A stretch of DNA of 64,000 nt from NCBI RefSeq assembly GCF_001612885.1, contig NZ_BDBH01000004.1, positions 124,001 through 188,000 of the forward strand, in the 5' to 3' direction. Source of the DNA: Nocardia harenae NBRC 108248 (GTDB taxonomy: Bacteria; Actinomycetota; Actinomycetes; Mycobacteriales; Mycobacteriaceae). Below, in pieces: positions 25,531 to 33,713 of the stretch. The position numbers and the translations under genes are program-made. The first letter of the stretch is position 1. Each line of letters starts with the position of its first letter. The notes under the pieces were generated by a model. That model worked only from the letters and a program-made list of their open reading frames with translations. It did no database searches and had not been told where the DNA came from.

Positions 25531-26772
25531 TCAGGCGGTGGTGTTCTTGTGCACCACGCCGCCCTTCATGACGAAGGCGACGTGCTGGGTGCGGGTGATG
25601 TCGATGGTGGGATCGCCCGGTACGGCGATGATGTCGGCGAGCAGCCCGGGTTCGAGCCTGCCGCGGTCGGTGACGCCGAGCAGTTCGGCGCTCACCACGG
25701 TGGCCGCGCGCAGTGCCTGCGCCGGGGTCATGCCGCGGTCGACCAGCGCCCACAGCTCCTTGGCGTTGTCGCCGTGCGGGACGGCGGGCGCGTCGGTGCC
25801 GCAGGCGATCTTCACCCCGGCCGCGATGGCCTTCCCCAGCATGCGGCGCGCCCGCGGGAAGACCTCCGCTGCCTTCTCCTGCAGTGCGGGCGGCGCTTTC
25901 GAGACGTCGAGCCCCTCCGAGAGGTAGCTGGTCGGCACCAGGTAGGTGCCGTGCTCGACCATCATGGCGATGGTGTCGTCGCCGGCCAGTGAGCCGTGTT
26001 CGATGCAGTCGACCCCGGCGCGGATGCAGGCGCGGATCCCGGCGTCGCCGTGCGCGTGCGCGGCCACGTGCAGCCCGGCCCGGTGCGCCTCGTCCACGAT
26101 GGCGGCCAGCTCCTCGTCCGAGTACTGCTGGATGCCGGGCGCGGTGCTGTGCGACATCACCCCGCCCGAGGCGGAGACCTTGATCAGCTGCGCGCCGTAC
26201 TTGATCTGGTAGCGCACCGCGTGCCGCACCTGGTCGACGCCGTTGGCGATCCCCTCCTCCACCGCCAGCGGCATGATGTGCGGGGCGAGGCGCTGGAACA
26301 TGGTGGGGTCGAGGTGCCCGCCGGTGGGGGTGATGGCGTGGCCCGCGGAGTGGATGCGCGGGCCGGGGAACCAGCCCTGCTCGATGGCGCGGTGCAGGTC
26401 GACATCGAGCAGGTAGCCGCCGGTCTTCACCATCAGCCCGAGGTTGCGGACCGTGGTGAACCCGGCCTCCAGGGTGATCCGGGCATTCACGGTGGCGCGC
26501 AGCGTGCGGTAGACCGGGTCGTCCTGCACCCCGTGCATGGGCAGCGGTAGCCCGGTCGGGGTCTCCGGGCCGCCGATGAGCAGGTTGATCTCCATGTCCA
26601 TCAACCCGGGCAGCAATGTGACGTCGCCGAGGTCGTGCAGCACCGCGCCGTCCGGGACGACGTCGGGGTCGATCGCCGCGATGTGCTCGCCCCGCACCAC
26701 GAGCACGGCGGGCGAGTGCAGCTCCCCGGTGTCCACGTCCAGCCACCTGGCGGCGCGCAGGACCACCGTCAC
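25531..26772 (-). CDS. Amidohydrolase-superfamily protein with altered first metal motif
   Basis: A 413-aa protein starting at GTG 26772, overlapping the upstream small gene by four bases (GTGA). The TIM-barrel ligands after strand 1 are present: Lys198 in LIKVSASGG (probable carbamylated Lys), His239 in AAHAHGD, His259 in IEHGSL and Asp327 in CGTDAPA. The normal HxH of strand 1 is replaced: LPGLMDMEINLL has Glu61 and Asn63. This may be a subfamily feature rather than decay, since all else is intact. It probably hydrolyses an amide, lactam or related bond in the pathway started by the Rieske enzymes; the substrate is unknown. Confidence 0.85.
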   Translation of the reverse strand: MTVVLRAARWLDVDTGELHSPAVLVVRGEHIAAIDPDVVPDGAVLHDLGDVTLLPGLMDMEINLLIGGPETPTGLPLPMHGVQDDPVYRTLRATVNARITLEAGFTTVRNLGLMVKTGGYLLDVDLHRAIEQGWFPGPRIHSAGHAITPTGGHLDPTMFQRLAPHIMPLAVEEGIANGVDQVRHAVRYQIKYGAQLIKVSASGGVMSHSTAPGIQQYSDEELAAIVDEAHRAGLHVAAHAHGDAGIRACIRAGVDCIEHGSLAGDDTIAMMVEHGTYLVPTSYLSEGLDVSKAPPALQEKAAEVFPRARRMLGKAIAAGVKIACGTDAPAVPHGDNAKELWALVDRGMTPAQALRAATVVSAELLGVTDRGRLEPGLLADIIAVPGDPTIDITRTQHVAFVMKGGVVHKNTTA

Positions 26773-27101
26773 GAGCGCGGCTCCAGCACGCAGTGCAGCG
26801 CGGCCGCACCGGAATCCGGCACCCTCGGCTGGCTCCACACCTCGACCGGGAAGGAGACCATGATCATCGAGTGCAGCAGCCACAACAGCCTGCGGGCATC
26901 GTCGGGCAGATCGTCCAGGGTGAATCGGTCCAGGTAGGTCAGGGCGGCCTCGGCGCGCGGGGTGATCGCGTCGTAGAAGGCCTGCATCTCGGGCATCGAG
27001 CCGGCCATCCGGCGGTCGTAGCGCTCGGGTTCGGTGGCCAGGGACCAGGTCTCGGCCCACGGCTCCAGGTCGGCGAACTCGGCGGGCAGCAGCGCGCTCA
27101 T
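26769..27101 (-). CDS. Small Rieske-partner protein, copy 1 (unknown function)
   Basis: A 110-aa protein whose start overlaps the Rieske alpha stop by four bases and whose stop overlaps the amidohydrolase start. I do not recognise a named family. It is clearly paralogous to the protein at 29227-29556: both share an LPAEFA/LPAAFA start, a W-x-L/C-x-T-E-x-E-R-x-x-x-R stretch, FYDA, PR-x-x-x-A, the motif LDDLPDDA and a VE/VEI...QP ending. Each copy directly follows a Rieske alpha subunit. It is shorter than, and shows no resemblance to, the usual cystatin-like beta subunit, so an accessory or structural role is inferred. Confidence 0.78.
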   Translation of the reverse strand: MSALLPAEFADLEPWAETWSLATEPERYDRRMAGSMPEMQAFYDAITPRAEAALTYLDRFTLDDLPDDARRLLWLLHSMIMVSFPVEVWSQPRVPDSGAAALHCVLEPRS

Positions 27102-28360
27102 CGGACCGCCTCGCTCCGGTACGCGCCCACCCACTCGCCCGCGACCTTGTGCAGGTGCCGCAGCAGGATCTCCTGGTCGTTCAGCGGGAAGCGCCGCACC
27201 GCGCGGGATTCCAAGGAGATCTGGGTGGCCTCCAGGGTGTTGGAGTCCTGCAGCGCGTACTCCTTGAAGGTCACCGCCGCCATCTCCAGCGCCAACCGCT
27301 CGCGCGGGGTCTTCGCCGGGACGAAGTACAGGTTGCCCTCGAAGATGTGCCGGTTGTAGGCGGTCGGCCAGTAGTGGTAGGTCAGGTACCAGCCTGCCGA
27401 CCAGATCAGGATGGTGAAGTTCGGGAAGAGCTGGAACGAGTCCAGCCCCCACGGGTCGCACTTGGCCGGGTTCAGCCCGCTCGGCATCTCGCCGAGCTCC
27501 GGCTGCTGCCACGGGCCGAAGAGCCCGCTGCGGGTGATGTCCTCCATCGGCTTGCGCATGCTCGGGTCGAGCTCCCACGTCACCACACCGGAGGTGCTGA
27601 CCAGCCGGTGCGGCCCCTCCAGCTGATAGTGCGGCGCCTCGAAACCGGCCGTCTGGGCGGCGGTGGCGTAGTTGTCCGGCGACTGGCTCGCGTGCAGTAC
27701 CGGCGCGTGGTAGAACTCCTGGAACGCGTCCATGTAGAGCTTCCAGTTGGCGCCCACCTCGGCGCGGTAGGTGAAGCGGTCGGTCATCCGGTCGAAGGGG
27801 TAGCCCTCCAGATCGGTCACCATCGGGCCGAGGAATTCGCGCAGGGTCTGCGCCGGTTCGGCGGCGAGATTGACGAAGATGAACCCGGACCAGACCTCGC
27901 ACCGCACCGGCGCCAGCCCGTAGGCGCCCTTGTCCAGGTCGAAGAACTCACCCTCCTGCTGGACGAAGTTCAGCCCGCCGTCCAGGCCGTAGCGCCAGCC
28001 GTGGTACTTGCAGGTGAACTGCCTGCAGGTGCCGGAGGTCTCCTCGCGCGGGAACTCGTTCCACACCAGCTTGTTGCCGCGGTGACGGCAGACATTGTGG
28101 AAGGCGCGGACCTGCTTCTCCCGGTCCCGCACGATGATCACCGAGCTGCGCGCGGCGGCGATCTCCCTGGTGTAGTAGCTGCCCACCTTCGGCAGCTGTT
28201 CCACCCGGCCGACATTGAGCCAGGCCCGCTCGAAGATGGCCTTGCGCTCCAGCTCGTAGAACTCGGGGGAGATGGAGTCCTCGTAGGACATGGGGTCGGT
28301 GCCGAGGTCCGGGTAGTGCTCGGTCCAGCTGCCCTCGGGGGGCTTGGGCCAACGCGGCAT
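27098..28360 (-). CDS. Rieske non-heme iron oxygenase, alpha subunit, copy 1
   Basis: A 420-aa ring-hydroxylating-type oxygenase. Rieske ligands are Cys91 and His93 (CRHRG) and Cys117 and His120 (CKYHGW), with 23 residues between the pairs. Mononuclear iron His218 and His223 (FYHAPVLH) are in the C-terminal domain, and Asp211 is a candidate bridge between centres. It needs electrons from a ferredoxin and reductase; the 2Fe-2S protein at 31604-31894 is the likely donor, and no reductase gene is in the window. It is a close paralogue of copy 2 at 29558-30823, with collinear motifs. Substrate unknown. Confidence 0.92.
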   Translation of the reverse strand: MPRWPKPPEGSWTEHYPDLGTDPMSYEDSISPEFYELERKAIFERAWLNVGRVEQLPKVGSYYTREIAAARSSVIIVRDREKQVRAFHNVCRHRGNKLVWNEFPREETSGTCRQFTCKYHGWRYGLDGGLNFVQQEGEFFDLDKGAYGLAPVRCEVWSGFIFVNLAAEPAQTLREFLGPMVTDLEGYPFDRMTDRFTYRAEVGANWKLYMDAFQEFYHAPVLHASQSPDNYATAAQTAGFEAPHYQLEGPHRLVSTSGVVTWELDPSMRKPMEDITRSGLFGPWQQPELGEMPSGLNPAKCDPWGLDSFQLFPNFTILIWSAGWYLTYHYWPTAYNRHIFEGNLYFVPAKTPRERLALEMAAVTFKEYALQDSNTLEATQISLESRAVRRFPLNDQEILLRHLHKVAGEWVGAYRSEAVR

Positions 28361-28371
28361 GGTCGTACTCC

Positions 28372-29214
28372 TCACTGAATGGGTTCGTCGCCGAGCACGG
28401 TGGTGCGCAGCATCTCGCGCGGCGATTCGGCGTCGTAGGGGGCGGCCCGGTGGATGACGCCGCGGTTGTCCCAGATCACCGTGTCGCCGACGGTCCACTC
28501 GTGGCGGTACACCTTCTCCGGCGCGGTGCTGCGGTCCAGCAGCCCGTCCAGCAGGGTCCGGCTCTGCTCGGCGTCCAGCCCGACCACCTCGCCCGCCGAG
28601 GCGCCGAGCACCAGCGAGCGCCGCCCGGAGCGGTGCGTCCAGATGATCGGGTGCTCGCGCACCGGCCGCCGTCGCCAGGCCGCGAGCTGCTCCGGGGCCG
28701 GGTCGGGGGTGAGCCGGCGCTGCGACGCCTCCAGCGAGTGCACCACCCGCAGCCCGGCCAGGTACCGCTGCTCGGCGGGGTCGAGATCGTCGTAGGCCGA
28801 GTAGGTGCTGGCGAATTCGGTCTCCCCGCCGGACTCCGCGACCGCCTTGGCCGAGAGCATGGTCGCCATCTGCGGGTAGGCGTCGTCCTCCGGCGTGCAG
28901 CCGTCGATGTGCCAGTCGAAGGTGGCCCGCAGGTAGCTCGCCGACGAGTTCTTCGCGGTGTCCAGGCTGACCCGGTAGATCCCCTCGACCGGGTGGTGGC
29001 CGGGGGAGGTGTCGATCGGGCCCAGCGTGCGGCAGAACTCGACCTGGGTCTCCGGGTCCAGGTGCAGGCCGCGGAAGACCAGCACCCCGTTGTCCTCCAG
29101 CGCCTGCCGGATCGCGGCGGGCACGCCCGGATCGCCGAGCAGTCGCTCCGGGGTGAGCCCGATGATCTCGGCGCCGACCTCGCGGCCCAGCTTCTCGACG
29201 GTGAGTGTCGTCAT
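28372..29214 (-). CDS. TauD/TfdA-family Fe(II)/2-oxoglutarate dioxygenase
   Basis: A 280-aa protein. The iron facial triad is His102-x-Asp104 (WHIDG) and His255 (NRGVIHRA); Arg266 or Arg270 probably binds 2-oxoglutarate. EIIGL and GVLVFRGLHLDPE near the start are typical of the family. It sits between the two Rieske modules in the operon, 11 bases before copy 1. It probably hydroxylates a pathway intermediate or removes a side group; the substrate cannot be read from sequence. Confidence 0.92.
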   Translation of the reverse strand: MTTLTVEKLGREVGAEIIGLTPERLLGDPGVPAAIRQALEDNGVLVFRGLHLDPETQVEFCRTLGPIDTSPGHHPVEGIYRVSLDTAKNSSASYLRATFDWHIDGCTPEDDAYPQMATMLSAKAVAESGGETEFASTYSAYDDLDPAEQRYLAGLRVVHSLEASQRRLTPDPAPEQLAAWRRRPVREHPIIWTHRSGRRSLVLGASAGEVVGLDAEQSRTLLDGLLDRSTAPEKVYRHEWTVGDTVIWDNRGVIHRAAPYDAESPREMLRTTVLGDEPIQ

Positions 29215-29226
29215 GGTGGTCTCCGT

Positions 29227-29556
29227 TCAGGGGGTCGGCTCGCCGACCCGGTCGAGATAGGCGTCGGCGCTGTCCACCGGGGCGGGCTGGGAGAAGATCT
29301 CCACCGCCATCGCCGCCTGGACCAGCGAGTACACGAGGTGCAGCAGGTTCAGCGCGTCGTCGGGCAGGTCGTCGAGCGGGAACTTGTCGCAGTAGACGAT
29401 GGCGTCGTCCAGCCGCGGGAAGAAGGCGTCGTAGAAGTCGGTGAGCTCGGCCATCGAACTCGCCAGGCGCTTGTTCCAGCGCTCCGATTCGGTGGGCAGG
29501 CACCAGCTCGCGGCGAAGCGCTCGCACTCGGCGAAAGCGGCGGGCAGCATCGGCAT
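29227..29556 (-). CDS. Small Rieske-partner protein, copy 2 (unknown function)
   Basis: A 109-aa paralogue of the 110-aa protein at 26769-27101. It has the same layout: LPAAFAE start, TESERWNKRLASSM, FYDAFFPR, LDDLPDDALNLLHLVYS, and VEIFSQP near the end. It follows Rieske alpha copy 2 after one base. It is predicted to be soluble and mostly helical. No cofactor-binding motif is visible. Repeated pairing with a Rieske alpha subunit suggests a dedicated partner. Confidence 0.78.
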   Translation of the reverse strand: MPMLPAAFAECERFAASWCLPTESERWNKRLASSMAELTDFYDAFFPRLDDAIVYCDKFPLDDLPDDALNLLHLVYSLVQAAMAVEIFSQPAPVDSADAYLDRVGEPTP

Positions 29557-29557
29557 G

Positions 29558-30823
29558 TCAGCGCACCCCTGCCCCGTGGAAGGCGCCGACCCAGTCCGCG
29601 ACGGTCTTGTGGAAGTGCCGCACCAGGATCTCCTGGTCGTTCACCGGGTAGTCGGTGATCCCCGCGGTGCGGTACGCCTGCTCCAGCGCGGTCTGGGTGC
29701 CGGTGAGCATGCCGGCGTCCTGCAGCGCGAACTCCTTGAACACCACCGAGGAGACCTCGTGCTCGATCCGCTTGCGCACCGAGTCGGCGGGCTGATAGCA
29801 GAGCGTGCCCTCGAAGGTGTGCGTGTTGTGCGAGGTCGGCCAGTAGCGGTAGATCAGGTACCAGCCGCGGTAGAAGAGGATCTCGACGTTCGGGAAGATC
29901 TGGAAGTTGTCGATGCCCCACGGGTCGATGCGGCCCGGGTTGATGCCGGGCGGCAGCTCCCCGATGTCCGGCGATTCCCACGGCCCGACCAGGCCGCTGC
30001 GGGTGACCCGCTCGATCGGGTACATGAACTCCGGCGGCAGCGTCCAGCGGCGGGCGCCACCGGTGCTCACCATCCGGTGCGGGCCGTCCACTTGGTAATG
30101 CGCGCAGGTGAATCCGGTGTCCGGCCGGCGCACCGCGCCCGGCACCTGCTGCGAGTGCAGCCCGGGGACGTGGTAGTACTCCTGGAAGGCGTCGGCGAAG
30201 AGCTTCCAGTTGCTCGCGTTCTCCGCCTTGAACTCGTACTGCTCGGTCATCCGCTCGAACGGGTACTCCGCCAGCGCGCCGACCATGGGGCCGAGGAACT
30301 CGGTCAGCGTCTGCGGCGGCTCCGGCGCCAGGTTCACGAAGACGAAGCCCGCCCAGATCTCGCAGTGCACCGGGACCAGCCCGAACTCACCCCTGTCCAA
30401 CCCGAAGAACTCCCCCTCCTGCTGCACGAAGTTCAAGCCGCCGTCCAGGCCGTAGCGCCAGCCGTGGTACTTGCAGGTGAACTGGCGGCAGGTGCCCGTG
30501 ACCTCGTCGCGCGGGAACTCGTTCCACACCAGCTTGTTCCCGCGGTGGCGGCACACATTGTGGAAGGCGCGGATCTGCCGCTCACGGTCGCGCACCACCA
30601 GGATCGAGGTGCGCGCGATGGCGATCTCCTTGGTGAAGTAGCTGCCTGCCTTCGGCAGCTGCTCCACCCGGCCGATGGTGAGCCAGGCGCGTTCGAAGAT
30701 CGCGGTGCGCTCGAGTTCGTAGAACTCCGGGGAGACCGAGTCCTCGAAGGACATCGGCCCGGTCCCCAGATCCGGGTAGTGCTCGGTCCAGCTGCCCGCC
30801 GCGGGCTTGGGCCAATCGGTCAT
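29558..30823 (-). CDS. Rieske non-heme iron oxygenase, alpha subunit, copy 2
   Basis: A 421-aa paralogue of the alpha subunit at 27098-28360, with identical motif numbering: Cys91, His93, Cys117, His120 for the Rieske cluster, and His218 and His223 (YYHVPGLH) for the mononuclear iron. The first 150 residues are very similar between the copies; divergence is greatest around 225-330, the expected substrate pocket. This suggests the two enzymes act on different, related substrates or on successive steps. Confidence 0.92.
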   Translation of the reverse strand: MTDWPKPAAGSWTEHYPDLGTGPMSFEDSVSPEFYELERTAIFERAWLTIGRVEQLPKAGSYFTKEIAIARTSILVVRDRERQIRAFHNVCRHRGNKLVWNEFPRDEVTGTCRQFTCKYHGWRYGLDGGLNFVQQEGEFFGLDRGEFGLVPVHCEIWAGFVFVNLAPEPPQTLTEFLGPMVGALAEYPFERMTEQYEFKAENASNWKLFADAFQEYYHVPGLHSQQVPGAVRRPDTGFTCAHYQVDGPHRMVSTGGARRWTLPPEFMYPIERVTRSGLVGPWESPDIGELPPGINPGRIDPWGIDNFQIFPNVEILFYRGWYLIYRYWPTSHNTHTFEGTLCYQPADSVRKRIEHEVSSVVFKEFALQDAGMLTGTQTALEQAYRTAGITDYPVNDQEILVRHFHKTVADWVGAFHGAGVR

Positions 30824-30844
30824 CGCGGGTACTCCTTCGTCGGG

Positions 30845-31594
30845 TCAGATGACGGTGCCGCCGTTGACACCGACCACTTGGCCGGTGATGTAGCGGGCGT
30901 CGTCGGAGCAGAGGAACGCACAGGCGGCGGCGATATCGTCGCCGGTGCCGAGGAAGCCGACGGGGATCGCGCTCGCCATGGTGGCGCTGTCCGGCAGCTG
31001 CCCGGCGGCCTGCGAGGAGCGCGACATCGGGGTGTCGATACCGGACGGCGGAATGGTGTTCACCGTGATGCCGCGCGCGGCGTACTCGCGGGCGAGCCCC
31101 TTGGTCATGGCGATCACCGCGCCCTTAGAGGCGGTGTAGTGCACCATGCCCGGCGAGCCGCGCTGCGCGCTGGAGGAGGAGATCGTGACGATCCGGCCCC
31201 AGCGGCCGGCCAGCATGTCCGGCAGCACCGCCTGCACGCAGTGGAATGTCCCGGTGAGGTTCACCGCGAGCACCCGGTTCCAGGACTCGAGCGAGATCTC
31301 GGTGAACGGCTGGAAGGCGACCAGCCCGGCGCTGGTGACCAGGACGTCGATCGGGCCGTAGGTCGCGCGGGTCGCGGCCAGCGCGGCGTCGACGGCGGCG
31401 CGGTCGGTGACGTCGGCGGCGAAACCCGTTGCGGTGTCGCCCTTGTCGCGGATCTCGGCGGCGGCGCGCTCGGCGCCCGCGCCGTCCAGGTCCAGGATCG
31501 CCACCCGGTCGCCGCGGCCGGCCAGGCGCTGTGCGATGGCCAGCCCCATGCCGGAGGCGCCGCCGGTGACCACGGCGGTGTGGGATGAGGGCAT
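30845..31594 (-). CDS. Short-chain dehydrogenase/reductase
   Basis: A 249-aa classical SDR. The cofactor loop is TGGASGMG (10-17), the catalytic Tyr153-x-x-x-Lys157 lies in HYTASKG, and the catalytic Ser is in TISSSSAQ just before it. ASP-rich LDLDG after strand 2 suggests NAD(H) preference. The usual NNAG motif is TSAG here. It is second in the operon, ten bases after the ferredoxin stop, and could oxidise a diol or alcohol formed by the oxygenases. Confidence 0.92.
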   Translation of the reverse strand: MPSSHTAVVTGGASGMGLAIAQRLAGRGDRVAILDLDGAGAERAAAEIRDKGDTATGFAADVTDRAAVDAALAATRATYGPIDVLVTSAGLVAFQPFTEISLESWNRVLAVNLTGTFHCVQAVLPDMLAGRWGRIVTISSSSAQRGSPGMVHYTASKGAVIAMTKGLAREYAARGITVNTIPPSGIDTPMSRSSQAAGQLPDSATMASAIPVGFLGTGDDIAAACAFLCSDDARYITGQVVGVNGGTVI

Positions 31595-31603
31595 CGGTGG
31601 CTC

Positions 31604-31894
31604 CTAGTCGTCGTAATCGACCCGCAGCAGCGGGGTCGCAGGCACGGCCTGGCAGGTGAGCACCCAGCCCTCGGCCACCTCGTCCGCGGTCAGCGCGTCG
31701 TTGACGCGCATGACCGCGCTGCCCTCCGTCACCCGCGCGATGCAGGTGGCGCAGTTGCCCATCTCGCAGGAGGAGGGCGGATTCAGCCCGAGGATGCGGG
31801 CGATCTGCAGCACCGTGTTGCCGTCCCGGTGCTCGCCGGTGGCGGTGCGGTTGCCGCAGCGGACCGTGACCCTGGCGGGGGTGTCGGGTGCCAT
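31604..31894 (-). CDS. Plant-type [2Fe-2S] ferredoxin
   Basis: A 96-aa ferredoxin with ligands Cys43, Cys48, Cys51 (CEMGNCATC) and Cys81 (LTCQAVP), the C-x4-C-x2-C-x29-C pattern of plant-type ferredoxins. It is the first gene of the operon and the probable electron donor to the Rieske oxygenases. Its start faces the TetR gene at 32001 across two tandem operator-like repeats. Confidence 0.93.
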   Translation of the reverse strand: MAPDTPARVTVRCGNRTATGEHRDGNTVLQIARILGLNPPSSCEMGNCATCIARVTEGSAVMRVNDALTADEVAEGWVLTCQAVPATPLLRVDYDD

Positions 31895-31918
31895 GGCGTC
31901 CTCCGATCCTCGGGTAGT

Positions 31919-31952
31919 TTGATCACTCGGTTAAATTGATCGGGTGGTTAAA
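31919..31952. promoter_or_regulatory. Tandem TetR operators upstream of the ferredoxin-Rieske operon
   Basis: Two adjacent 17-base direct repeats share TTGATC-N4-GGTTAAA (31919-31935 and 31936-31952). Each unit, with its flanking T, is also an imperfect palindrome of the form TTTRAYC-N4-GRTYAAA. They lie 25 bases upstream of the ferredoxin start and about 50 upstream of the TetR start in an AT-rich patch that stands out from the local GC content. Confidence 0.65.
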
Positions 31953-32000
31953 GTTATAGGGTGGGCTCGATCCCGATGTCAAGGGCCGATGGAGGTGGCG

Positions 32001-32621
32001 GTGAAGACCGAACGGGCGAGCAGGGCCGATGGTGCGGCCACCCGGGTCGCGCTGCTGGACGCGGCCGAGCAGATCATGCTCGACGAGGGCTACGCGGCGG
32101 TGAGTTCGCGGCGCCTCGCCGCGCGGGCGGGGGTGAACCCGGGGCTGGTGTACTACTACTACGACACCATGGACAACCTCTTCGTCGAGCTGTTCCGGCG
32201 CGGCGCCGAGCGCAGCTACCGGCACCAGCGCGAGGTGTTCGAGGACGCGCAGCCGCTGTGGGGGCTGTGGGAGGCCGTGCACGGGCAGTCGCAGACCGCG
32301 CTCACCATGGAGTTCATCTCGATGGCGGTGCACCGCAGGACGATCCGCGCCGAGATCGCGGAGTCCTCCCGGCGCTTCCGCGAGCTCCAGCTCGCGGAGG
32401 TGGGGCGGATCCTGGCCGGGTACCGCGATGTGCCGCCGCCGTGGACCGCGACCACGGTGGTCATGCTCATGTCCAGCGTCTCCCGGCTGCTGCGGATGGA
32501 GGAGTTCTTCGACATCGACACCGGGCACGCCGAGACGGTGGCGGTGATCGAGGAGTTCCTGCGCACGGTCGAGGGGGAGCGGGTGCGGCCTCCCGCGGAG
32601 CGGGATTCCCCGCTACGCTGA
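32001..32621 (+). CDS. TetR-family regulator of the Rieske operon
   Basis: A 206-aa protein. GTG 32001 (VKTERASRADG) is preferred because GGAGG lies five bases upstream; ATG 31989 in the same frame is the alternative. The HTH is at about 14-55: ALLDAAEQIMLDEGYAAVSSRRLAARAGVNPGLVYYYYDTMDNLF. The C-terminal ligand domain includes MEFISMAVHRRTIRAEIAES. It is divergent from the ferredoxin operon, with tandem repeats between, so it most likely represses that operon until a substrate or CoA-ester is present. Confidence 0.87.
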   Translation: MKTERASRADGAATRVALLDAAEQIMLDEGYAAVSSRRLAARAGVNPGLVYYYYDTMDNLFVELFRRGAERSYRHQREVFEDAQPLWGLWEAVHGQSQTALTMEFISMAVHRRTIRAEIAESSRRFRELQLAEVGRILAGYRDVPPPWTATTVVMLMSSVSRLLRMEEFFDIDTGHAETVAVIEEFLRTVEGERVRPPAERDSPLR

Positions 32622-32625
32622 GCGG

Positions 32626-33228
32626 GTGCACAGCGAGCCGCGGCTGCCCCCGCTGCCGATCGAGAAGTGGGACGACGACGCCCGCGAACTCTTCCGCGGG
32701 CGGGTCGGCATGGCCGACCGCTACCTCTCCGGCGCCCCGGATGCCCCGCCGTTGCCGAATATCCTCGGCGTGCTCGGTCACCACCCCGAGCTCGGCGCCG
32801 CCTGGCTCGGCTACAACGGATTGCTGCTGGAGCGCGGCACCCTCGCCCCCCGCTCCCGCGAGCTGCTGATCCTGCGCGTGGCCTGGCGCACCGGCTGCCG
32901 CTACGAGTGGGAGCAGCACGCGCGAATCGCGCTGCGCCACGGCTTCTCCCCGGAGGAGGTCGCCGCGGTGAAGCACGGCCAGGACGCCGCGATCTGGCCG
33001 CGCCCTGAGCGCCTGCTGCTGCGCGCCGCCGACGAACTGCTGGCCGGGCACCGGGTCGGCGACGACACCTGGCGCGAGCTCGCCGCGCACCACGACGCCC
33101 CCGAGTTGCTGGAGCTGCTCTTCGTGGCCGGGTCGTACCTGTGCCTCGCCCTGGTCGCCAACAGCGCCGACCTGCGCTCCGACCCGGCGGCCGAGCCGCT
33201 TCCTGCCGGGCTCGGGTTCGACGACTGA
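32626..33228 (+). CDS. Carboxymuconolactone decarboxylase (AhpD-like) family protein
   Basis: A 200-aa all-helical protein starting at GTG 32626, four bases after the TetR stop. The core RSRELLILRVAWRTGCRYEWEQHARIALRHGFS is diagnostic. The redox CxxC of AhpD is reduced to C-R-Y-E, so peroxidase-type chemistry is not expected, while the following His is kept. Such proteins often sit in catabolic clusters with poorly known roles. Co-transcription with the regulator of the Rieske operon suggests a link to that pathway. Confidence 0.88.
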   Translation: MHSEPRLPPLPIEKWDDDARELFRGRVGMADRYLSGAPDAPPLPNILGVLGHHPELGAAWLGYNGLLLERGTLAPRSRELLILRVAWRTGCRYEWEQHARIALRHGFSPEEVAAVKHGQDAAIWPRPERLLLRAADELLAGHRVGDDTWRELAAHHDAPELLELLFVAGSYLCLALVANSADLRSDPAAEPLPAGLGFDD

Positions 33229-33234
33229 CGGGGC

Positions 33235-33624
33235 TCAGCCCGAGGCGATGTCGCCCGCGAGCGGCGCGACCGCCGCGATGATCTCCCCGGTCAGCTCGCG
33301 CGGCACCCCGGCGTCGGTGAGCGCGTCCGCGAGGTACCCCGTCACCAGCCCGAAGTGTTCCGGCGTGATACCGCGGCCCCGGTGCACCCGCTTCATCGGG
33401 GCGCCGGTGTAGGGCTCGGGGCCGCCGAGCGCGGCGGCGAAGAACTCGACCTGCCTGCCGCGCAGGCGGTTCAGGTTCACCCCGGTGAAGAAGCCGGCCA
33501 GCCGGTCGTCGGCGAGCACCCGGGTGCAGAAGTCGGCGACCACCGCCTCCAGGGCCTCGTAGCCGCCGATCCGGTCGAGGATCGGCCCGGAGATGTTGCT
33601 GGGGGATTCAGGTGAGATAGACAT
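33235..33624 (-). CDS. glbN: Group I truncated haemoglobin (GlbN-like)
   Basis: A 129-aa 2-on-2 globin. Family landmarks are [34 protein letters not shown] (helix B/C/E region), [11 protein letters not shown] and the proximal His in [14 protein letters not shown]. It binds heme and O2 or NO; in mycobacteria the relative protects against NO. It is convergent with the CMD gene (six bases apart) and divergent from FadD with about 90 bases between. Confidence 0.88.
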   Translation of the reverse strand: MSISPESPSNISGPILDRIGGYEALEAVVADFCTRVLADDRLAGFFTGVNLNRLRGRQVEFFAAALGGPEPYTGAPMKRVHRGRGITPEHFGLVTGYLADALTDAGVPRELTGEIIAAVAPLAGDIASG

Positions 33625-33713
33625 GGAAACTTGCTCCGATCACGAAGAACAGGTCGAAACCCGGGCACATAAGTTACCGTTGATTCTGCCTCGACGTCGA
33701 GAGTGGAGAATTG

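Noticed and set aside
27149..28378. A 409-codon plus-strand frame opposite the Rieske alpha gene
   Set aside because: No recognisable domain, antisense composition, and the minus strand encodes an intact Rieske oxygenase.
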